Source of the DNA: an uncultured Prevotella sp.
GTDB lineage: Bacteria; Bacteroidota; Bacteroidia; Bacteroidales; Bacteroidaceae
NCBI GenBank assembly: GCA_900315775.1
Contig: ONAJ01000005.1
Coordinates: 1-64,000, forward strand
DNA: 64,000 nucleotides
Direction: 5' to 3'
This document shows, in pieces, positions 63,839 to 64,000 of this stretch (the first letter of the stretch is position 1; every line of letters starts with the position of its first letter). Below the pieces are notes generated by a model, which saw only the letters and a program-made list of their open reading frames with translations, was not told the origin of the DNA and made no database searches. The translations under genes were made by a program, and so were the position numbers.

Positions 63839-64000
63839 CGTTTTTACATTTTTTTAGTGTGAAATACATCTCTTCCTGGAGTCTGAAGAGCACCCAAGGG
63901 CGCAAAGGCGCGTATCCGAACTTACGGGTGGTGTGCCTGTCGAGCCTGTCTGTCTCCACCTCGCGCCAAGCTGTTTTTATCTCTTCCAAACCAAAGCGGA
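63816..64000 (-). CDS. unknown protein, C-terminal part only (continues past the right edge)
   Basis: The minus strand is open from the window edge for 60 codons to a TAG at 63818-63816. It reads RFGLEEIKTAWREVETDRLD, then RHTTRKFGYAPLRPWVLFRL, then QEEMYFTLKKCKNVWEKVKS. The other two frames are closed by stops and the composition is protein-like, so it is probably real. The family is not recognised. The end is basic and helical, without membrane segments or sorting tail. Its stop lies within the nhaD promoter. Confidence 0.6.
   Translation of the reverse strand, partial: RFGLEEIKTAWREVETDRLDRHTTRKFGYAPLRPWVLFRLQEEMYFTLKKCKNVWEKVKS

Overview
The window looks like the chromosome of a Bacteroidales bacterium, most likely Prevotellaceae (Prevotella or Segatella). 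This is inferred from gene content. There is a short cydA leader protein of the DUF4492 type, an F-type ATPase operon in Bacteroidetes order, a ptb-buk pair, a DUF4924 protein and a DUF4348 lipoprotein. A FeoA-FeoB fusion, a malic enzyme fused to a phosphotransacetylase domain and two surface proteins with short Por-like C-termini are also present. Promoters repeatedly show the Bacteroidetes pattern of TTTG, then 19-21 bp, then TAnnTTTG. I saw no rRNA, tRNA, CRISPR array, insertion sequence or prophage.

Layout. 1-3.3 kb: cytochrome bd oxidase operon (minus strand). 3.4-5.4 kb: two convergent toxin-antitoxin operons (YoeB-type and PemK/MazF-type), then about 450 bp of palindromes and repeats. 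5.4-10.4 kb: exporter operon of TolC-like, HlyD-like and two ABC-2 permeases, without an ATPase gene. 10.4-17.0 kb: seven-gene minus operon of MATE pump, phosphoesterase, rmlB, purT, FdtA-like cupin, FemAB/GNAT-like transferase and Mrp ATPase. 17.1-20.6 kb: subtilase, xseA and xseB, facing deoD. 20.7-26.2 kb: minus operon of ROK kinase, Sua5, CLC, fmt and glycerate kinase. 26.3-32.2 kb: LysE-type exporter, DUF4924, rmlD and a 1283-residue surface protein. 32.2-41.3 kb: ligA, ptb-buk, SIMPL protein, trmD, ddh, metallo-hydrolase, murB and the DUF4348 lipoprotein. 41.4-48.3 kb: pheS, rmuC, feoAB and the malic enzyme. 48.3-50.3 kb: an accessory pocket. It holds a large imperfect inverted repeat with strong palindromes, a small antitoxin-like gene next to an acetyltransferase that has lost its core, and an unannotated RhuM fragment. 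50.3-53.6 kb: Sel1 protein, amidohydrolase and a second surface protein. 53.6-62.4 kb: LysM glucosaminidase and the complete ATP synthase operon, interrupted by a four-helix-bundle gene and a decamer repeat. 62.4-64 kb: NhaD antiporter and the 3' end of an unknown gene.

Most of the window is compact housekeeping DNA with overlapping starts and stops. Energy genes (cytochrome bd, ATP synthase, NhaD, malic enzyme, ptb-buk) suit an anaerobe that tolerates low oxygen. The dTDP-sugar genes are split between two loci about 13 kb apart. I did not find a convincing new multi-gene system. The best leads are the repeat and relic pocket at 48.4-50.2 kb, the four-helix-bundle gene and decamer array inside the atp operon, the repeat cluster upstream of the exporter, and the purT/FdtA-like/transferase sugar cassette.
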